NCBI RefSeq assembly: GCF_032108445.1
Contig: NZ_CP134876.1
Location: 6,696,001-6,760,000 of the forward strand
DNA length: 64,000 nt
Direction: 5' to 3'
Source: Micromonospora halotolerans
Lineage (GTDB): Bacteria; Actinomycetota; Actinomycetes; Mycobacteriales; Micromonosporaceae
A program made the translations under genes and the position numbers. Positions 62,528 to 64,000 of the stretch are shown piece after piece; position 1 is the first letter of the stretch, and each line of letters starts with the position of its first letter. Under the pieces are notes generated by a model. It worked only from the letters and a program-made list of their open reading frames with translations. It made no database searches and was not told the origin of the DNA.

Positions 62528-64000
62528 CTAGACCAGGTCCTCCGCCTCCACGGCTGTGCCGGTCTCCAGCACCCGCTCCCGCACCCGCCGAGCGGCGTCC
62601 CCGTCGGCGAACAGGCCGCGCAGGTCGGCCAGGGCCGGCTCGGGCGGGTCCAGGGCCACCGCCGGGTCGACCACGGCCTCCAGCACGCTGGGCCGGTCCG
62701 CGGCGAGCACCTCGTCCCAGGCGGGCCCGATCAGGTCGGGGCGGTCCACCCGCACCCCGTGCAGGCCGAGCAGCCGGGCCCAGCCGGCGTACGGCACGTC
62801 GGGGCGCCGGTCGGCGAACGCGCCGGGTGGTCGCCCGCCGCCCATTCCGGACTGGTCGCGGTTGTTCAGCACCAGCACCACGAGCCGGGGATCCCGCCAC
62901 TCCTGCCAGTGGTGCGCGACGGTGATCAGCTCGGCGAGCCCGTTGAGCTGCATGGCGCCGTCGCCGAGCAGCGCGATCACCGGCTCGTCGGGCCGGGCGA
63001 GCTTGGCCGCGACCGCGTACGGCAGCGCGCAGCCCATCGAGCCGAGCGTGCCGCAGAGCTGGGCCCGGACGCCCGGTGGCAGTTGCAGGTGCCGGGCGTA
63101 CCAGTAGATGACCGAACCGACGTCCACCGCGACGGAGCCGTCGCGCGGCAGCCGGGCGGAGAGTTCCTGCAGCACGAGCTGCGGGTTGATGGGCTCGGCC
63201 GGGGCGGCGGCCCGCTCGGCCGCGGCGTCCCGCCACCGGTCCACCGAACTCTCCACCACGCTCCGCCACTGCGGGTTGGGCCGGTGCGGCACCCGGGCCA
63301 GCAGCGCGCGCAGGGTCTCCGCGGCGTCGCCGACCAGCGGCACGTCCACCGGGTAGCGGGTGCCGATCCGCCGGCCGTCGATGTCGATCTGGATGGTGCG
63401 GACCTGGCCCGGCATCGGGAACCAGTCGGTCCACGGGTCGTTGGTGCCGACCATGAGCAGCGTGTCGCAGCCGCCCATGAGCTGCGCGGCGGCGGTGGTG
63501 CCGACCTCACCGAGCACCCCGGTGTGGAAGGGCAGCCGCTCGTCCAGCACCGGCTTGCCCAGCAGCGAGGTCGCCACGCCCGCGCTGAGCCGGTCGGCGA
63601 GGGCCACGATCTCGTCGGCCGCGCCGTGCGCGCCCTGGCCCACGAGGATCGCCAACCGCTGACCGGTGCCGAGCAGCGCGGCGGCCGCGTCCAGGTCGGC
63701 GTCGTGCGGCAGCACGCGGGCCAGCGGCTCCCCCGGGGTCGCCGACATGACGCCGGCGGTCTGCGGCAGCAGGTCGGGAACCGCGGCGAGCTGCAACGCG
63801 TGCGGCAGCACCACGCAGGTCGGACTGCGGGTCGCCGCCGCCGTGCGGAACGCCTGGTCCAGCAGGACCGGCACCTGGTCGGGGCTGCGGCCGTAACGGA
63901 CGAACTGGTTGCAGACGTCGCCGAAGAGCCGGCTCAGCCCGATCTCCTCGTGCGCCCCGCCGAGCGGCCCGGTGACGTCCTCGCCGACGATCGCCACCAC
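62528..64000 (-). CDS. Thiamine-pyrophosphate-dependent enzyme (acetolactate synthase/pyruvate oxidase type), 5'-truncated
   Basis: The C-terminal 490 residues; the start lies past the right edge. Central domain GQRLAILVGQGAHGAADEIVALADRLSAGVATSLLGKPVLDERLPFHTGVLG and the TPP-binding motif GDGAMQLNGLAELITVAHHWQEWRDPRLVVLVLNNRDQ (GDG ... NN) place it in the acetolactate synthase/pyruvate oxidase/POX superfamily. The annotation thiamine pyrophosphate-requiring protein fits; FAD use and substrate cannot be settled from this part. Confidence 0.92.
   Translation of the reverse strand: MVAIVGEDVTGPLGGAHEEIGLSRLFGDVCNQFVRYGRSPDQVPVLLDQAFRTAAATRSPTCVVLPHALQLAAVPDLLPQTAGVMSATPGEPLARVLPHDADLDAAAALLGTGQRLAILVGQGAHGAADEIVALADRLSAGVATSLLGKPVLDERLPFHTGVLGEVGTTAAAQLMGGCDTLLMVGTNDPWTDWFPMPGQVRTIQIDIDGRRIGTRYPVDVPLVGDAAETLRALLARVPHRPNPQWRSVVESSVDRWRDAAAERAAAPAEPINPQLVLQELSARLPRDGSVAVDVGSVIYWYARHLQLPPGVRAQLCGTLGSMGCALPYAVAAKLARPDEPVIALLGDGAMQLNGLAELITVAHHWQEWRDPRLVVLVLNNRDQSGMGGGRPPGAFADRRPDVPYAGWARLLGLHGVRVDRPDLIGPAWDEVLAADRPSVLEAVVDPAVALDPPEPALADLRGLFADGDAARRVRERVLETGTAVEAEDLV

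Overview
The window looks like a chromosomal segment of a high-GC actinobacterium of the Micromonosporaceae (Micromonospora-like). Supporting signs are the GC-rich codon use, frequent GTG starts and many leaderless transcripts, the mycothiol gene mshC with its usual partners, an F420-type (LLM) oxidoreductase, SecA2, GpgS and SigB/SigF-type sigma and STAS proteins. No rRNA, tRNA, CRISPR array or intact insertion sequence was seen.

Layout. 1-4,115: a truncated secreted HNH nuclease, a TPR membrane protein, two DinB/mycothiol-type proteins and two acetyltransferases. 4,351-6,916: three less GC-rich orphan genes (secreted protein, leucine-rich repeat protein, membrane-anchored protein) that look like an accessory insert. 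7,240-16,305: metH, a PAC2 protein preceded by a leaderless 16-residue cistron, a GntR regulator, and mshC with its three conserved neighbours. 16,306-17,349: a long non-coding stretch full of hairpins before a secreted lysozyme-like protein. 17,965-25,472: uppP, an LLM oxidoreductase, aldo/keto reductase, M20 peptidase, hemerythrin and LysR regulator. 25,525-28,636: a ClpC-type unfoldase operon. 29,321-33,805: an uncharacterised four-gene FtsK/SpoIIIE-type ATPase operon. 33,935-35,503: a repeat peptide followed by a cupin-4 oxygenase. 35,702-40,169: PIG-L deacetylase, two DUF72 proteins, DUF2267, DksA-like and kinase-like genes. 40,319-42,869: cysteine dioxygenase, rhodanese and two winged-helix regulators below a strong palindrome. 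42,986-47,055: small cupin, ankyrin, DUF3500, methyltransferase, DUF2231 and GAF-ANTAR genes. 47,172-64,000: secA2, an ABC exporter, a sugar/glycan gene group with gpgS, a STAS-ATPase fusion, ctaD, a sigma-STAS fusion, an unknown 478-residue protein and a partial TPP enzyme.

Two regulatory themes connect the genes. First, promoters of the form GTTT-N15/16-GGGTA(N) precede the clpC operon, the hemerythrin gene, the dksA-like gene, DUF2231, GAF-ANTAR and the STAS-ATPase gene. A SigB/SigF-family sigma factor fused to a STAS domain is encoded in the same window, so a local general-stress regulon is likely. Second, many genes carry TANNNT 6-7 bases before the start codon and no ribosome binding site, the pattern of leaderless mRNAs.

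The two most unusual loci are the repeat peptide/cupin-4 oxygenase pair, a possible unexplored peptide-modification system, and the FtsK-type ATPase operon, which resembles a stripped-down ESX-like ATPase with small helical partners.
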